From positions 62,001 to 126,000 of the forward strand of contig NZ_SLXG01000004.1 of assembly GCF_004345725.1 (NCBI RefSeq): 64,000 nt of DNA, read 5' to 3'. Under the pieces are notes generated by a model that ran no database searches, was not told where the DNA came from, and saw nothing but the letters and a program-made list of their open reading frames with translations. Below, in pieces: positions 1 to 9,101 of this stretch (its first letter is position 1; the number at the start of each line of letters is the position of its first letter). Origin of the DNA: Crenobacter luteus (GTDB lineage Bacteria > Pseudomonadota > Gammaproteobacteria > Burkholderiales > Chromobacteriaceae). The position numbers were made by a program, and so were the translations under genes.

Positions 1-461
1 TCGCGACCGTGGTCAGCAAGCTGTTCAACATCGTGCAGCCGGACGTCGCCTGTTTCGGCAAGAAGGACTACCAGCAACTGTTCGTGATCCGCGCGATGGT
101 CGACGACCTGAACATCCCGGTCGAGATCGTGCCGGTCGACACCGGCCGCGCCGACGACGGCCTGGCGCTATCGTCGCGCAACGGTTACCTCTCCGCCGAG
201 GAGCGCGCCGAGGCGCCGCGCCTCTACCGCAACCTGTCGACGATCCGCGCGGCGCTCGAAGCCGGCCGCAGCGACTACGCCGACCTGGAGGCCGCCGCGC
301 GCGCCGACCTGGAAGGCGCCGGCTGGCAGGTCGACTACGTCGAGGTGCGCGACGCGGCGACGCTGGAGGTCGCGCACGCCGGCGCCCATCGCCTCGTCGT
401 GCTGGCCGCCGCGCGCCTCGGTCGTACGCGACTGATCGACAATGTCGAAGTGACGCGTTAA
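1..461 (+). CDS. panC: Pantothenate synthetase, C-terminal part (5' end outside window)
   Basis: PanC joins pantoate and beta-alanine with ATP in the cytoplasm, the last step of pantothenate synthesis. The frame is already open at base 3 and reads [14 protein letters not shown], an internal stretch of the family, so the GTG at base 9 is not the real start. The segment [15 protein letters not shown] and the later [10 protein letters not shown] are typical of the second half of the enzyme. About 150 residues are visible, so roughly the first half is missing upstream. It lies directly before panD, which makes the beta-alanine substrate, a common pairing. Confidence 0.95.
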   Translation, partial: ATVVSKLFNIVQPDVACFGKKDYQQLFVIRAMVDDLNIPVEIVPVDTGRADDGLALSSRNGYLSAEERAEAPRLYRNLSTIRAALEAGRSDYADLEAAARADLEGAGWQVDYVEVRDAATLEVAHAGAHRLVVLAAARLGRTRLIDNVEVTR

Positions 462-520
462 TCTCGCGCCAGAAGAAGGGCCGCCGAGTCGGGCGGACCC
501 GCAGAACCAAGGAATACGCT

Positions 521-901
521 ATGCAGCGCATCATGCTCAAATCGAAGCTGCACCGGGTGACCACCACCCATGCCGAGCTTCACTACATCGGTTCGTGCGC
601 GATCGACGAGAACCTGCTCGAGGCCGCCGACATCCGTGAATACGAAGAAGTGCAGATCTGGAACGTCAACAACGGCGAGCGTTTCGCGACCTACGCGATC
701 CGCGCCGAACGCGGCTCGGGCATCATTTCGGTCAACGGCTCGGCCGCGCGCCGCGCCGCGCCGGGCGACCTGCTGATCATCGCCAGCTTCGCCCAGTACG
801 AAGACGCCGAGCTCAAGGACCACGCGCCCAAGCTGGTGTTCGTCGACGAGAAGAACCGCATCACCGCGCTGGGCAACGAAACGCCGGTGCAGCCGGCCTG
901 A
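521..901 (+). CDS. panD: Aspartate 1-decarboxylase
   Basis: 126 residues, the normal length. It decarboxylates L-aspartate to beta-alanine for pantothenate synthesis. The proenzyme cleaves itself between Gly24 and Ser25 (YIGSCAID visible), turning Ser25 into the pyruvoyl cofactor. Arg54, Thr57 and Tyr58 (ERFATY) match the conserved active-site positions. The ATG at 521 has an AAGGAA ribosome site about 7 bases upstream. It lies 59 bases after panC on the same strand, so a panC-panD operon is likely, and a strong terminator follows. Confidence 0.97.
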   Translation: MQRIMLKSKLHRVTTTHAELHYIGSCAIDENLLEAADIREYEEVQIWNVNNGERFATYAIRAERGSGIISVNGSAARRAAPGDLLIIASFAQYEDAELKDHAPKLVFVDEKNRITALGNETPVQPA

Positions 902-950
902 CCGGCGCACCTTGCGCGCCGTCGGAATGTTCCTGCCGCGCGCGGCACAG

Positions 951-988
951 GCCCGGCCGCCCCGCACAAGGGGCGGCCGGGCTTTTTT
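951..988 (+). terminator. Intrinsic terminator after panD
   Basis: Perfect 13-bp stem (951-963 with 970-982), 6-base loop, then six T (983-988). It lies about 50 bases after the panD stop and probably ends the panCD transcript. Confidence 0.9.
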
Positions 989-1115
989 GACCCCGCCGGT
1001 GCAGCGACCGCCCGCCGCATTGTTTTTTCGCGCTTTGTTTCCGCATAATGAATGAAATTGCAGGGTCATTCATGGACGGCCGCCGCCGTGGCGGCGCGCC
1101 GGTGGGGGATGGGCG

Positions 1116-1577
1116 ATGGGCGTGCTGGCTGGAGCTTGTCTGTGCGGGGCGATCCGTTATCGGGTCTACGGCGAGCCCTACCATGTCACGCATTGCCATT
1201 GCGCCAGTTGCCGCAAGGCGAGCGGCGCGGCCTTCGTGACCTGGTTCACCGTCAGGTTGGCCGAGGTCGAATGGCAGGGCGAACCGATGCGCGTCTACCA
1301 TTCGTCGGCGGCGGTCGAGCGCGGCTTCTGTCCGCACTGCGGCGCGACGCTGGCCTACCAGCACGCTTCGTCGCCGGACGAGATCGACCTGACGGTCTGT
1401 TCGCTCGACGACCCGTTGCAGCTGTTGCCCGAGCACCATACCTGGTGGAGCGAGCACCTGCTGTGGGCGACGCCGACGGTGTTGTCGGCGTTGCCGGTGC
1501 ACCTGCGGGCGCGCATGGACGCGCTGCCGTCCCATCACGGCCGCGTGCAGGCACCGGACGACGACGTCGGCCTGTGA
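1116..1577 (+). CDS. GFA/CENP-V family zinc-binding protein
   Basis: 153 residues of the GFA (glutathione-dependent formaldehyde-activating enzyme-like, CENP-V fold) family. The zinc-binding cysteines are all visible: Cys8 and Cys10 (GACLCGAIRY), Cys27, Cys29 and Cys32 (CHCASCRK), and Cys72 and Cys75 (FCPHCG). Family members are often named S-(hydroxymethyl)glutathione synthase, but that activity is disputed and most are uncharacterised. I do not assign a substrate. The ATG at 1116 follows a GGTGGGGG stretch. The gene is alone on its strand and ends against a bidirectional terminator shared with rraA. The candidate uptake motif GTTGGCCGAG lies inside at 1256-1265. Confidence 0.88.
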   Translation: MGVLAGACLCGAIRYRVYGEPYHVTHCHCASCRKASGAAFVTWFTVRLAEVEWQGEPMRVYHSSAAVERGFCPHCGATLAYQHASSPDEIDLTVCSLDDPLQLLPEHHTWWSEHLLWATPTVLSALPVHLRARMDALPSHHGRVQAPDDDVGL

Positions 1578-1607
1578 GCGCGGCGGACCGCAAGTCGCAT
1601 ACCGTCC

Positions 1608-1648
1608 AAACGGCTCGGCCAACCTCAACAAGGTTGGCCGAGCCGTTT
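1608..1648. terminator. Bidirectional terminator made of an inverted GTTGGCCGAG pair
   Basis: Perfect 18-bp inverted repeat (1608-1625 with 1631-1648), 5-base loop, A-run on one side and T-run on the other. It lies between the convergent GFA gene (+) and rraA (-). The stem consists mainly of two oppositely oriented copies of the dispersed 10-mer (1614-1623 and 1633-1642), as in Neisseria where paired uptake sequences double as terminators. Confidence 0.92.
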
Positions 1649-1665
1649 TCATCGTGGCGACGCGG

Positions 1666-2145
1666 TCACCACAGCGGTCGGTCGGCGAGCAGCACACCGT
1701 CCTCGTCGGCGTACAGCCAGTGGCCGGGCACGAAGTCGACGCCGCCGAAACGGACCGGCACGTCGCGGCGGCCTTCGCCGCGCTTCTGCGATTTTTTCGG
1801 GTGGGTGGCGAGCGCGCATACGCCGAGCGGCAGCCGGGCGAGCGCGACCGAATCGCGTACGCAGCCGTATACCAGCACCCCGGCCCAGCCGTTCTGCACC
1901 GCCAGCTCGCCGAGCATGTCGCCGAGCAGCGCGCAGCGCAGCGAGCCGCCGCCGTCGACCACCAGCACGCGCCCGGCGCCGGGCTCGGACAGCGCCGCGC
2001 GCACCAGCGAGTTGTCCTCGAACAGCTTGACGGTGGCGATCGGTCCGCAAAAGCGCGTCGCGCCGCCGAAGTGGCGCAGCATCGGGTCGAGCACGCGGAC
2101 GGTTTCTTCGTGCGCGTCGACGAGGTCGGTGGTCAGGAAGTCCAT
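1666..2145 (-). CDS. rraA: Ribonuclease E activity regulator RraA
   Basis: 159 residues. RraA binds RNase E and the degradosome and inhibits RNA decay. The same fold also occurs in 4-hydroxy-4-methyl-2-oxoglutarate aldolases. Visible family blocks are FFTVK-type [38 protein letters not shown] and [11 protein letters not shown], then VPVRFGG and [10 protein letters not shown] near the end. I chose the ATG at 2145 ([10 protein letters not shown]) because GGAG lies about 9 bases upstream and homologues begin here. The open frame reaches 22 codons further up without a good site. The rne gene, its likely target, is in the same window at 46.6 kb. Confidence 0.9.
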   Translation of the reverse strand: MDFLTTDLVDAHEETVRVLDPMLRHFGGATRFCGPIATVKLFEDNSLVRAALSEPGAGRVLVVDGGGSLRCALLGDMLGELAVQNGWAGVLVYGCVRDSVALARLPLGVCALATHPKKSQKRGEGRRDVPVRFGGVDFVPGHWLYADEDGVLLADRPLW

Positions 2146-2180
2146 GGCAGTCTCCGCAAGGTCGGGTGGCTGGGGGCAGC

Positions 2181-2203
2181 AAAAGGCCGCCCTCGGGCGG
2201 CCT
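2181..2203 (-). terminator. Intrinsic terminator after the HtrA-family protease
   Basis: 9-bp stem (2184-2192 with 2195-2203) followed, on the minus strand, by a short T-run (A-run at 2181-2184). It lies just past the protease stop and before rraA. Confidence 0.75.
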
Positions 2204-2220
2204 GTGTGCAAAGGAGGGCT

Positions 2221-3714
2221 TCAGTCGATGCGCAGCGGTACGAACAGCGTCGTTTCCATGCGCCGCACCAGCAGCGCGATGTTCTTGCCGGCGCTGTTGA
2301 TCGCCGTCTCGAAGCTCTTGAGGTCGGTGATCTGCACCTGGTTGACGCCGATGATCACGTCGCCGTGCTGCAGGCCGGCGCGCGCGGCCGGCCCCTGCGC
2401 CTTCTGGATCAGCAGGCCGCCGCGCACGCCGAGCTCGTCGCGCTGCGCAGCCGACAGTTCGGCCAGCGTCAGGCCGAGCTTGCCGAACTGGTAGCTTTGC
2501 TGCTCGCCGCCCTGCGGCGCAGGCTGCTGCGCCGCCTGCGGGTCGCCGGAGAGTTCGCCCAGTTGTACCTCGACCGCCGCGGCCTTGCCCTTGCGCCACA
2601 GGCCGAGCTTGACCTTGGTGCCCGGCTGCAAGGCGCCTATCATCACCGGCAATTCCTTCGAACTGCTGACCGGCTTGTCGTTGAGCGCGACGATGATGTC
2701 GCCGATCTGCAGGCCGGCGCGCGATGCCGGGCCGTTCGGCTCGACGTTGACCACCAGCGCGCCGCGCGGCCTGTCGAGGCCGAAGCTCTGCGCCAGCTCC
2801 TGCGACACCTCCTGGATGTGCACGCCCAGCTGGCCGCGGCTGACGCGGCCCTTGGCCTTGAGCTGGTCGGCGACGCCGATCGCGATGTCGATCGGGATCG
2901 CGAACGAGATGCCCATGAAGCCACCCGAGCGGCTGTAGATCTGCGAGTTGATGCCGACCACCTCGCCCTTGAGGTTGAACAGCGGCCCACCCGAGTTGCC
3001 GGGGTTGATCGCGACGTCGGTCTGGATGAAGGGCACGTAGTTCTCGTCCGGCAGGCTGCGGCCCTTGGCCGACACGATGCCGGCGGTCACGGTGTTCTCG
3101 AAGCCGAACGGCGCGCCGATCGCGGCGACCCATTCGCCGACCTTGAGGCCGGCCGGGTCGCCGATCTTGACGATGGGCAGGCCCTTGGCCTCGATCTTCA
3201 GCACCGCGACGTCGGTGCGCTTGTCCAGGCCGACCAGGCGCGCGTTCATTTCGCGCTTGTCGGTCATCATCACCTTGATCTGGTTGCCGCCGGAGACCAC
3301 GTGCGCGTTGGTCAGGATGTAGCCGTCCTCGCTGATGATGAAGCCGGAGCCGTAGGAGAGGCTCTCGGACGGGTCCTGCGGCTGCTGCGGCGTACCCGGC
3401 CCTTGCGGCGCGTTCGGGATGAAACGGCGGAAGAAATCGTAGAGCGGGTCGTCCTCGGGGATGGGGAAGGGCAGCGGCGCGGCGCTCTGCGCGGTCTGGT
3501 CGAGCTTGTTCGCCTGGATGTTGACCACGGCCGCGCCTTCGCGGTCGACCAGCTGCGTGAAGTCGGGCAGCAGCATCTGCACCGTGCCGTCCTCCTTGGC
3601 GGGCACGGCGACGGGGGCGCCGTCGCCCTTGAACAGGGTTTCGATCTTCTCGCAGCCCGCGAGCGTGCTGACCAGCAAGGTGGCAACGAGCGCGGAACGT
3701 AACAGCCGGGTCAC
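2221..3714 (-). CDS. HtrA/Do-family periplasmic serine endopeptidase, predicted lipoprotein
   Basis: 497 residues from a GTG start at 3714. It is a DegP/DegQ/MucD-type protease that degrades misfolded envelope proteins. The trypsin-like triad is His138 (TNAHVV), Asp168 (RTDVAVLK) and Ser241 (NPGNSGGPLF). Two PDZ domains follow, the first around residues 270-360 and the second in the last 90. The N-terminus is VTRLLRSALVATLLVSTLAGC, a short signal peptide with lipobox LAGC and lipid-carrying Cys21. Residue 22 is Glu, not Asp, so outer-membrane sorting would be expected. The GTG has AAGGA at good spacing. An in-frame ATG at 3780 would bury the signal sequence and overlaps nth, so I rejected it. 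Soluble HtrA proteins are more usual than lipoproteins. Confidence 0.93.
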   Translation of the reverse strand: MTRLLRSALVATLLVSTLAGCEKIETLFKGDGAPVAVPAKEDGTVQMLLPDFTQLVDREGAAVVNIQANKLDQTAQSAAPLPFPIPEDDPLYDFFRRFIPNAPQGPGTPQQPQDPSESLSYGSGFIISEDGYILTNAHVVSGGNQIKVMMTDKREMNARLVGLDKRTDVAVLKIEAKGLPIVKIGDPAGLKVGEWVAAIGAPFGFENTVTAGIVSAKGRSLPDENYVPFIQTDVAINPGNSGGPLFNLKGEVVGINSQIYSRSGGFMGISFAIPIDIAIGVADQLKAKGRVSRGQLGVHIQEVSQELAQSFGLDRPRGALVVNVEPNGPASRAGLQIGDIIVALNDKPVSSSKELPVMIGALQPGTKVKLGLWRKGKAAAVEVQLGELSGDPQAAQQPAPQGGEQQSYQFGKLGLTLAELSAAQRDELGVRGGLLIQKAQGPAARAGLQHGDVIIGVNQVQITDLKSFETAINSAGKNIALLVRRMETTLFVPLRID

Positions 3715-3776
3715 TGAAGGAATCCTTTCTTGTGGCGGGGGGAGAACGGCGCGCAAACGCGCGGTCCATGGCTCAA

Positions 3777-4409
3777 TCATACCGGTTTTGCAGGGTATTC
3801 ACAGAGATCGACGATGGGGCAGCGCGGGCACTCGGGCTTGCGCGCCTTGCAGACGTAGCGGCCGTGCAGGATCAGCCAGTGGTGGGCGTCGAGACGGAAC
3901 TCGGCCGGCACCACCTTCATCAGCTTGTCCTCGACCTCGCGCACGTCCTTGCCGGGGGCGAGGCGGGTGCGGTTGGCGACGCGGAAGATGTGCGTGTCGA
4001 CCGCGATCGTCGGCTGGCCGAAGGCGGTGTTGAGCACCACGTTGGCGGTCTTGCGGCCGACGCCGGGCAGCGCCTCGAGCGCCTCGCGCGTCTGCGGCAC
4101 CTCGCCGCCGTGCCGCTCGACCAGAATGCGACAGGTCGCGATCGCATTCTTCGCCTTGGTGCGGTACAGGCCTATGGTCTTGATGTGCTCGGCCAACCCT
4201 TCCTCGCCGAGCGCCAGCATCGCCTCGGCGGTCGGCGCGACCGGGAACAGCCGGCGCGTCGCCTTGTTGACGCCGACGTCGGTCGCCTGCGCCGACAGCA
4301 GTACCGCGATCAAGAGCTGGAACGGCGTGTCGTATTCGAGCTCGGTGGTCGGCGAAGGGTTGGCGTCGCGCAGGCGCTCGAAGATCTGGCGGCGTTTGGC
4401 GGCGTTCAT
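3777..4409 (-). CDS. nth: Endonuclease III
   Basis: 210 residues. A DNA glycosylase/AP lyase for oxidised pyrimidines in base-excision repair. The helix-hairpin-helix [12 protein letters not shown] carries catalytic Lys120, and Asp138 lies in AVDTHIFRV; both numbers match the E. coli enzyme. The C-terminal [4Fe-4S] loop has the spacing C-x6-C-x2-C-x5-C ([17 protein letters not shown]). Its ATG overlaps the rsxE stop as ATGA, so it is translated as the last gene of the rsx operon, the same order as in E. coli. Confidence 0.97.
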   Translation of the reverse strand: MNAAKRRQIFERLRDANPSPTTELEYDTPFQLLIAVLLSAQATDVGVNKATRRLFPVAPTAEAMLALGEEGLAEHIKTIGLYRTKAKNAIATCRILVERHGGEVPQTREALEALPGVGRKTANVVLNTAFGQPTIAVDTHIFRVANRTRLAPGKDVREVEDKLMKVVPAEFRLDAHHWLILHGRYVCKARKPECPRCPIVDLCEYPAKPV

Positions 4410-5158
4410 CGCGCGCCCTCCGTGGCGGGCGCGGCGTCCGGCTCGGCCTGGGTCGGTCGCGCCGCGGCGCGGCGCTTGGTACGCGCGTCGAGCGCGTTCT
4501 TGGCCGCGATCAGGCAGGCGAGGCCGATGAAGGCGCCCGGCGGCAGGAGCGCGAGCAGGAACTGGTAGTTCGCCTCGGCCGGCACCAGGTGGAGGGTCAG
4601 CGCCCGGCCTGGCTCGCCGAACAGCAGCTCGGCGCCAGAGAACAGCGTGCCGCGGCCGAACAGTTCGCGCAGCGCGCCCAGCGCCGCCAGCACCAGCGTC
4701 AGCCCGAGTCCCATCGTCAGGCCGTCGAAGGCCGCCTCGCGCGCCGGGTTCTTCGACGCGAAGGCCTCGGCGCGCGCCAGCACGATGCAGTTGGTCGTGA
4801 TCAGCGGAATGAAGATGCCGAGCACGCCGTACAGCGCGTGCAGGTAGGCGTTCATCGTCAGGTCGACGCAGGTGACCAGCGCGGCGATGATCAGGATGAA
4901 CACCGGGTTGCGGATCTCGTTCGGGATGTAGTGGCGCACGGCGGCGACGGCCGCGCCCGACAGCGCGGTGACCAGCGTGGTCGCCAGACCCAGCGCCATG
5001 CCGTTGACCGCGGTCGAGCTGACCGCCAGCACCGGGCACAGGCCGAGCAGTTGCACGAGGCCGGGGTTCTGCTTCCACAGGCCGTCGACGGCGAGCTTGC
5101 GCCAGCGCCCCGGCTCGGCGGTCGGGGCGTTTTCGGCGGGGGAGGGGGATGTCTGCAT
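4406..5158 (-). CDS. rsxE: Electron transport complex subunit RsxE/RnfE
   Basis: 250 residues. Integral membrane subunit of the Rsx/Rnf complex, which couples NADH:ferredoxin electron transfer to ion movement or, in E. coli, reduces SoxR. About six transmembrane segments follow a Pro/Ala-rich start. The block [20 protein letters not shown] and the motif [17 protein letters not shown] are shared with its paralogue RsxA. The C-terminus after the last helix is a long basic and acidic tail of about 35 residues. The stop overlaps the nth start (ATGA). Confidence 0.95.
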   Translation of the reverse strand: MQTSPSPAENAPTAEPGRWRKLAVDGLWKQNPGLVQLLGLCPVLAVSSTAVNGMALGLATTLVTALSGAAVAAVRHYIPNEIRNPVFILIIAALVTCVDLTMNAYLHALYGVLGIFIPLITTNCIVLARAEAFASKNPAREAAFDGLTMGLGLTLVLAALGALRELFGRGTLFSGAELLFGEPGRALTLHLVPAEANYQFLLALLPPGAFIGLACLIAAKNALDARTKRRAAARPTQAEPDAAPATEGAR

Positions 5159-5173
5159 CGCTCTTTCCGGGGC

Positions 5174-5791
5174 TTAGGGGTTCGCGAGGTGCGGGTGCTC
5201 GCGCGCGTAGCGCGCGACGCGGCCGACGGCGGCGGCGACCGCGCGCGCCGAGATCGTCGCGCCGGCCGGCGCGTCGAAGCGGCCGCCGTCCTTCTTCACG
5301 GCCCACGCCATGCCGGGCGCGTCGGCGACGCCGGCGAACTGCGCGGACCAGGCGCTCTTGGCGCTGTCGATATAGTCGCCCAGCCCCGGCGTTTCCTTGT
5401 GCGAGACGACGCGCACGCCGGTGACGGCGCCGGCGGCGTCGACGCCGACCAGGAGTTCGATGCGGCCGCCGTAGCCGTTGGGCGCGGCGGCCTCGAAGAC
5501 GCGGCCGCTCAAGCGGCCGGCGAGCCGCGCCGGGTAGACGCGCGCCGTGTCGCGGCCGAGCATCGCGGCGTCGCGCGCCGGCAGCGGGCGGGCGTCGGCG
5601 ACGAGGTCGTTGTCGAAGCTGCCCGGCGGCAGCGCCTGGGAAAGCAGCGCGGCGCGTGCCGCCGCCTCGTTGGCCGCGATCTGGTCGGCGGTCAGCGCCC
5701 AGGTGGTGCCGAGCACGGCGGTGGCGACGACGGCGAAGGCCAGCAGCGTCAGCGCGCTGCGCATCGCCTGCGCCTGCGGCGTGTGCTTCAT
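5174..5791 (-). CDS. rsxG: Electron transport complex subunit RsxG/RnfG (covalent FMN)
   Basis: 205 residues. Periplasm-facing subunit with one N-terminal membrane anchor (residues about 12-33) and an FMN-binding domain. The site for covalent FMN through threonine is in PAGATISARAV near the C-terminus. The usual motif is SGAT, and here Ala replaces the Ser. The block SHKETPGLGDYID is characteristic of RnfG. Its ATG overlaps the rsxD stop (ATGA). A 15-base gap separates it from rsxE. Confidence 0.95.
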   Translation of the reverse strand: MKHTPQAQAMRSALTLLAFAVVATAVLGTTWALTADQIAANEAAARAALLSQALPPGSFDNDLVADARPLPARDAAMLGRDTARVYPARLAGRLSGRVFEAAAPNGYGGRIELLVGVDAAGAVTGVRVVSHKETPGLGDYIDSAKSAWSAQFAGVADAPGMAWAVKKDGGRFDAPAGATISARAVAAAVGRVARYAREHPHLANP

Positions 5792-6792
5792 GCGCGGCCT
5801 CCCTTCTTCGCGCCGAAGACCGGCGGCCGCGTCGTGTGGTCGATGAAGGGTACGGCGATGTTCATGATCAGCACCGCGAAGGCGATCGAATCGGGAAAGC
5901 CGCCGAACACGCGTATCACGTAGACGAGCACGCCGACGAGAAAGCCGAAGATCAGCCGGCCGCGCGGCGTGGTCGGGCCGGACACCGGGTCGGTGACGAT
6001 AAAGCCGGCGCCGAGCATCGTCGCGCCGGCGAACAGGTGGAACAGCGGGTCGGCGTAGCGCGCCGGGTCGAGCAGCCACAGGGGCAGCGCCAGCGTGGCG
6101 ACGCCGGCGAGCATGGCGACCGGCGTCTGCCACGGGATCAGCCGCTGCTGCCACAGCCACAGCGCGCCGGCCAGGTAGCCGGCGGCGACCCACTGGCCGG
6201 CGGCGCGGCCGTGCAGCGGTTCGGCCAAGGTGGTCGCGATCGGCACGCCCAGGCTCAGTTGCGTCTTCAGATGGTCGAGCGGCGTCGCCGACACGATCGC
6301 GTCGATGCCGGCCGGCAGCGCGCGGCCGAAGATGTAGGCCAGTTGCTCGGGCGCCGACAGCGGCGCGACGGCCGAGCCCCATTGCGCCATCTGCGCCGGG
6401 AAGGCGACGATCATCGCCGCGAAGCCGACCATCGCCGGGTTGAACGGATTGTTGCCGAGGCCGCCGTAGAGCTGCTTGGCGATGACGATGGCGAAGGCGG
6501 TCGCGACCACGACCAGCCACCACGCCCCCAGCGGCGGCATGGCCAGCGCCAGCAGCCACGCGGTGACGAGCGCGCTGCCGTCCTTGAGGAAGACGGCGAC
6601 GGGCTGGCCGCGTGCCCTGAGCATCGCCGCCTCGGCGACGAGCGCGGTCGCGCTCGCCAGCGCGAGCTGAGCCAGCACGCCGACGCCGTAGAAGTACACC
6701 GACAGCACGACGCCCGGCACGAGCGCGGCGAGCACCTTGAGCATCACCACCGACACCGTCGTCGGCCGGGCCATGAAGGGGGAGGAGATCAT
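5788..6792 (-). CDS. rsxD: Electron transport complex subunit RsxD/RnfD (covalent FMN)
   Basis: 334 residues with about nine or ten transmembrane segments. The conserved signature GGLGNNPFNPAMVGFA is visible around residue 110. The FMN-attaching threonine lies in DPVSGPTTPRGRLIFG. The start at 6792 is chosen because its ATG overlaps the rsxC stop as ATGA. A second ATG six codons in (6774) is possible. Works with RsxG as the flavin relay of the membrane complex. Confidence 0.95.
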   Translation of the reverse strand: MISSPFMARPTTVSVVMLKVLAALVPGVVLSVYFYGVGVLAQLALASATALVAEAAMLRARGQPVAVFLKDGSALVTAWLLALAMPPLGAWWLVVVATAFAIVIAKQLYGGLGNNPFNPAMVGFAAMIVAFPAQMAQWGSAVAPLSAPEQLAYIFGRALPAGIDAIVSATPLDHLKTQLSLGVPIATTLAEPLHGRAAGQWVAAGYLAGALWLWQQRLIPWQTPVAMLAGVATLALPLWLLDPARYADPLFHLFAGATMLGAGFIVTDPVSGPTTPRGRLIFGFLVGVLVYVIRVFGGFPDSIAFAVLIMNIAVPFIDHTTRPPVFGAKKGGRA

Positions 6793-8507
6793 CGTTCCTT
6801 GTCGTCTTTCTGCTGCGCCGCGTCGCGCGCCGCCGGCTTCTCGGCTTTGCGCGCGGCGGCGCGTTCCATCGCGGCCTGGATGGCGGCCTTCTTCGCGTCG
6901 TCGAGGGCGGCGGCGGGCGCGGGCCCGGCCGGTGCGGCCTCGCCGGTCTGTTTCTCGGCTTTGCGCGCGGCGGCGCGTTCCATCGCGGCCTGGATGGCGG
7001 CCTTCTTCGCGTCGTCGTCGGCGACGGCTGGCTCGGCGGCGCGGGGCGCCGGCGCCGCGGGTTGGCCGAGGCTGGCGGCCAGTTCCTTTTCCTTGATCGC
7101 GGCGCGCTCGGCGAGTCGCTGCGTCTTCTCCGATTTGTCGCGCTCGAGGCGGAACTGACGGAACTCGTGGCGCGCGCGCGCGCGGTCGGCGGCCTTCTTG
7201 TCGTGCTCGGCGGCCCAGATCTCGCCCTTGGCGTAGCGGTAGTAGTCGACCAGCGGAATCTGGCTCGGGCACACGTAGCTGCAGGCGCCGCATTCGATGC
7301 AGTCGAACAGGTGCCACTCCTGCGCTTTGCCGAAGTTCTTCGCCTTGGCGAACCAGTAGAGGTCCATCGGCTGCAGCTCGACCGGGCAGGCGCTCGCGCA
7401 TTCGCCGCAGCGGATGCACGGCATGGCCGCCGGGCGCGGCGGCAGCACGGCCGGGCTTTTCGCGATCAGGCAGTTGCTCGCCTTGGTGATGCCGGCGTCC
7501 TCGTCGGGCAGCGCGAAGCCCATCATCGGCCCGCCCATCAGTACCGCGTCGACGCCGGCGCGGCGGCCGGCGTACTCGATCAGAAAGCGCACCGGCGTAC
7601 CCAGCAGCGCCTCGACGTTGTGCGGGCGCTCGACGTCGCCGGTCAGGGTGACGATGCGGCTGATCACCGGCTCGCCGTGGACGATCGCCCGGCCGACGCT
7701 GTAGGCGGTGGCGACGTTGAAGCACTGCACGCCCATTTCGGTCGAGCGGGTGCCGTGCGGCACGGCTTTGCCGGTCAGGATGCGGATCAGTTGCTTGGCG
7801 CCGCCGCTCGGATACTTGGTCGGCACGGCAACGACCGTAAAGCCGCTGCCGGCGCAGGCCTGCCGCAGCGCGGCGATCGCCTCGGGCTTGTTGTCCTCGA
7901 CGCCGATCAGCACCTCGCGCGGCTGCGTCAGGTGGGCGAGCACGCGGATGCCGTCGACGATGCCACCGGCGCGCTCGCGCATCAGCATGTCGTCGCAACT
8001 GATGAAGGGTTCGCACTCTGCGCCGTTGATCACCAGCGTGTCCAGCGCGCTGGCGGCGGCCTTCAGGTGGGTCGGAAACACGGCGCCGCCGAGGCCGACC
8101 ACGCCCATCTCGGCCAGTCGGGCGAGCAGCTCGCCGGCGGGGCGGACGCGCCAGTCGGCGACCGGTCGGCGTTCGGTCCACGCGTCGCGGCCGTCGGGCT
8201 CGATGACGACGGCGAGCTCGCTCAGGCCGGACGGGTGCGGGTAGGCGTGCGGTGCGATGGCGACGACGCGGCCCGAAGTCGGCGCGTGCACCGCCGCCGA
8301 CAGGCGGCCGTCGGGCTCGGCTATTTTCTGGCCCTTGAGTACCGTGTCGCCGACGGCGACGCAGGGCAGCGCGGCGTTGCCAAGGCTCTGGCTCATCGGC
8401 ACGTAAAGGCGCGGCGGCACCGGCGCCTGGCGGATCGGCGTGCCGGTCGAGATCGCCTTGTGCTCGGGTGGGTGGACGCCGCCGTTGAAGTCGTACAGCG
8501 CTCTCAT
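6789..8507 (-). CDS. rsxC: Electron transport complex subunit RsxC/RnfC
   Basis: 572 residues. Peripheral NADH- and FMN-binding subunit that receives electrons from NADH. An N-terminal barrel-sandwich region leads into [15 protein letters not shown] and [14 protein letters not shown], the NADH/FMN region. Two [4Fe-4S] motifs follow: C364-x2-C-x2-C-x3-C374 and C403-x2-C-x2-C-x3-C413. The last 130 residues are an Ala/Lys/Glu-rich, probably helical tail containing two near-identical copies of [20 protein letters not shown], encoded by an exact 66-base duplication. The ATG overlaps the rsxB stop. Confidence 0.95.
   Translation of the reverse strand: MRALYDFNGGVHPPEHKAISTGTPIRQAPVPPRLYVPMSQSLGNAALPCVAVGDTVLKGQKIAEPDGRLSAAVHAPTSGRVVAIAPHAYPHPSGLSELAVVIEPDGRDAWTERRPVADWRVRPAGELLARLAEMGVVGLGGAVFPTHLKAAASALDTLVINGAECEPFISCDDMLMRERAGGIVDGIRVLAHLTQPREVLIGVEDNKPEAIAALRQACAGSGFTVVAVPTKYPSGGAKQLIRILTGKAVPHGTRSTEMGVQCFNVATAYSVGRAIVHGEPVISRIVTLTGDVERPHNVEALLGTPVRFLIEYAGRRAGVDAVLMGGPMMGFALPDEDAGITKASNCLIAKSPAVLPPRPAAMPCIRCGECASACPVELQPMDLYWFAKAKNFGKAQEWHLFDCIECGACSYVCPSQIPLVDYYRYAKGEIWAAEHDKKAADRARARHEFRQFRLERDKSEKTQRLAERAAIKEKELAASLGQPAAPAPRAAEPAVADDDAKKAAIQAAMERAAARKAEKQTGEAAPAGPAPAAALDDAKKAAIQAAMERAAARKAEKPAARDAAQQKDDKER
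6838..6903. repeat. Direct repeat copy 1 inside the rsxC tail
   Basis: 66 bases identical to 6952-7017, period 114 bases (38 codons), so the frame is kept. It encodes the repeated alanine/lysine-rich helix at the C-terminus of RsxC. Confidence 0.9.
6952..7017. repeat. Direct repeat copy 2 inside the rsxC tail
   Basis: Second copy of the 66-base repeat found at 6838-6903. Exact identity including wobble positions suggests recent duplication or gene conversion. Confidence 0.9.
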
Positions 8508-9076
8508 GCGCGGGTGTCCTCGACGGGGTGGATGCGGATCACCGGCTCGCCCCATTTCCAGGTCTTGAGCGTCGGTTCGAGCGGTTTCATCGCGATGCAG
8601 TCGACCGGGCAGGGCGCGATGCACAGCTCGCAGCCGGTGCATTCGGACGCGATGATGGTGTGCATCTGCTTGGCGGCGCCGAGGATGGCGTCGACCGGGC
8701 AGGCCTGCAGGCACAGCGTGCAGCCGATACAGTTTGCCTCGTCGATGACGGCGACCGCCCGGGGCTTGGGCTGCGCCGCGCCTTCGTCGAAGGGTTTGTA
8801 CTCGACGCCCAACAGCTCGGCCAACTTGCGGATGCCGTCCTCGCCGCCGGGCGGGCATTTGTTGATGTCGTCGACGCCGTCGGCGATCGCCTGCGCGTAG
8901 GGGCGGCAGCCGGGGTGGCCGCACTGGCCGCACTGCGTCTGCGGCAGTACGGCGTCGATCTTCTCGACCAGCGGGTCGGCCTCGACGCGGAACTTGACCG
9001 ACGCGTAGCCGAGCACCGCGCCGAGCGCGAGGGCGATCAGCGCCATCAGCGCGATCGCGGTCAGGATCGCGCTCAT
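8504..9076 (-). CDS. rsxB: Electron transport complex subunit RsxB/RnfB (polyferredoxin)
   Basis: 190 residues. N-terminal membrane anchor (residues about 4-27), then a [4Fe-4S] domain with C-x2-C-x4-C (CGQCGHPGC) and a fourth Cys in NKCPPGG, then two ferredoxin motifs, [12 protein letters not shown] and [12 protein letters not shown]. It passes electrons between RsxC and the membrane subunits. Length and order are normal. The short gap to rsxA (9077-9101) is unusually AT-rich (TTATTAATAAT). Confidence 0.96.
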   Translation of the reverse strand: MSAILTAIALMALIALALGAVLGYASVKFRVEADPLVEKIDAVLPQTQCGQCGHPGCRPYAQAIADGVDDINKCPPGGEDGIRKLAELLGVEYKPFDEGAAQPKPRAVAVIDEANCIGCTLCLQACPVDAILGAAKQMHTIIASECTGCELCIAPCPVDCIAMKPLEPTLKTWKWGEPVIRIHPVEDTRA

Positions 9077-9101
9077 CGGCGATTCCTTATTAATAATGCG
9101 G

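Noticed and set aside
9-461. GTG at base 9 as a full gene start
   Set aside because: The reading frame is open to the window edge and the residues before it match the middle of PanC. The gene is simply cut by the window.
3715-3780. ATG at 3780 as start of the HtrA-family gene
   Set aside because: It adds 22 residues before the signal peptide and overlaps nth. The GTG at 3714 has a ribosome site and gives a proper lipoprotein signal.
6231-6242. TTCGGCCAAG and similar near matches (also 3064-3072, 36243-36251) as motif copies
   Set aside because: One or more mismatches to the core; not counted, to keep the motif total conservative.
6838-7017. The two 66-base repeats as a CRISPR-like or mobile element
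   Set aside because: Only two copies, in frame inside rsxC, with coding spacer; this is a protein repeat.
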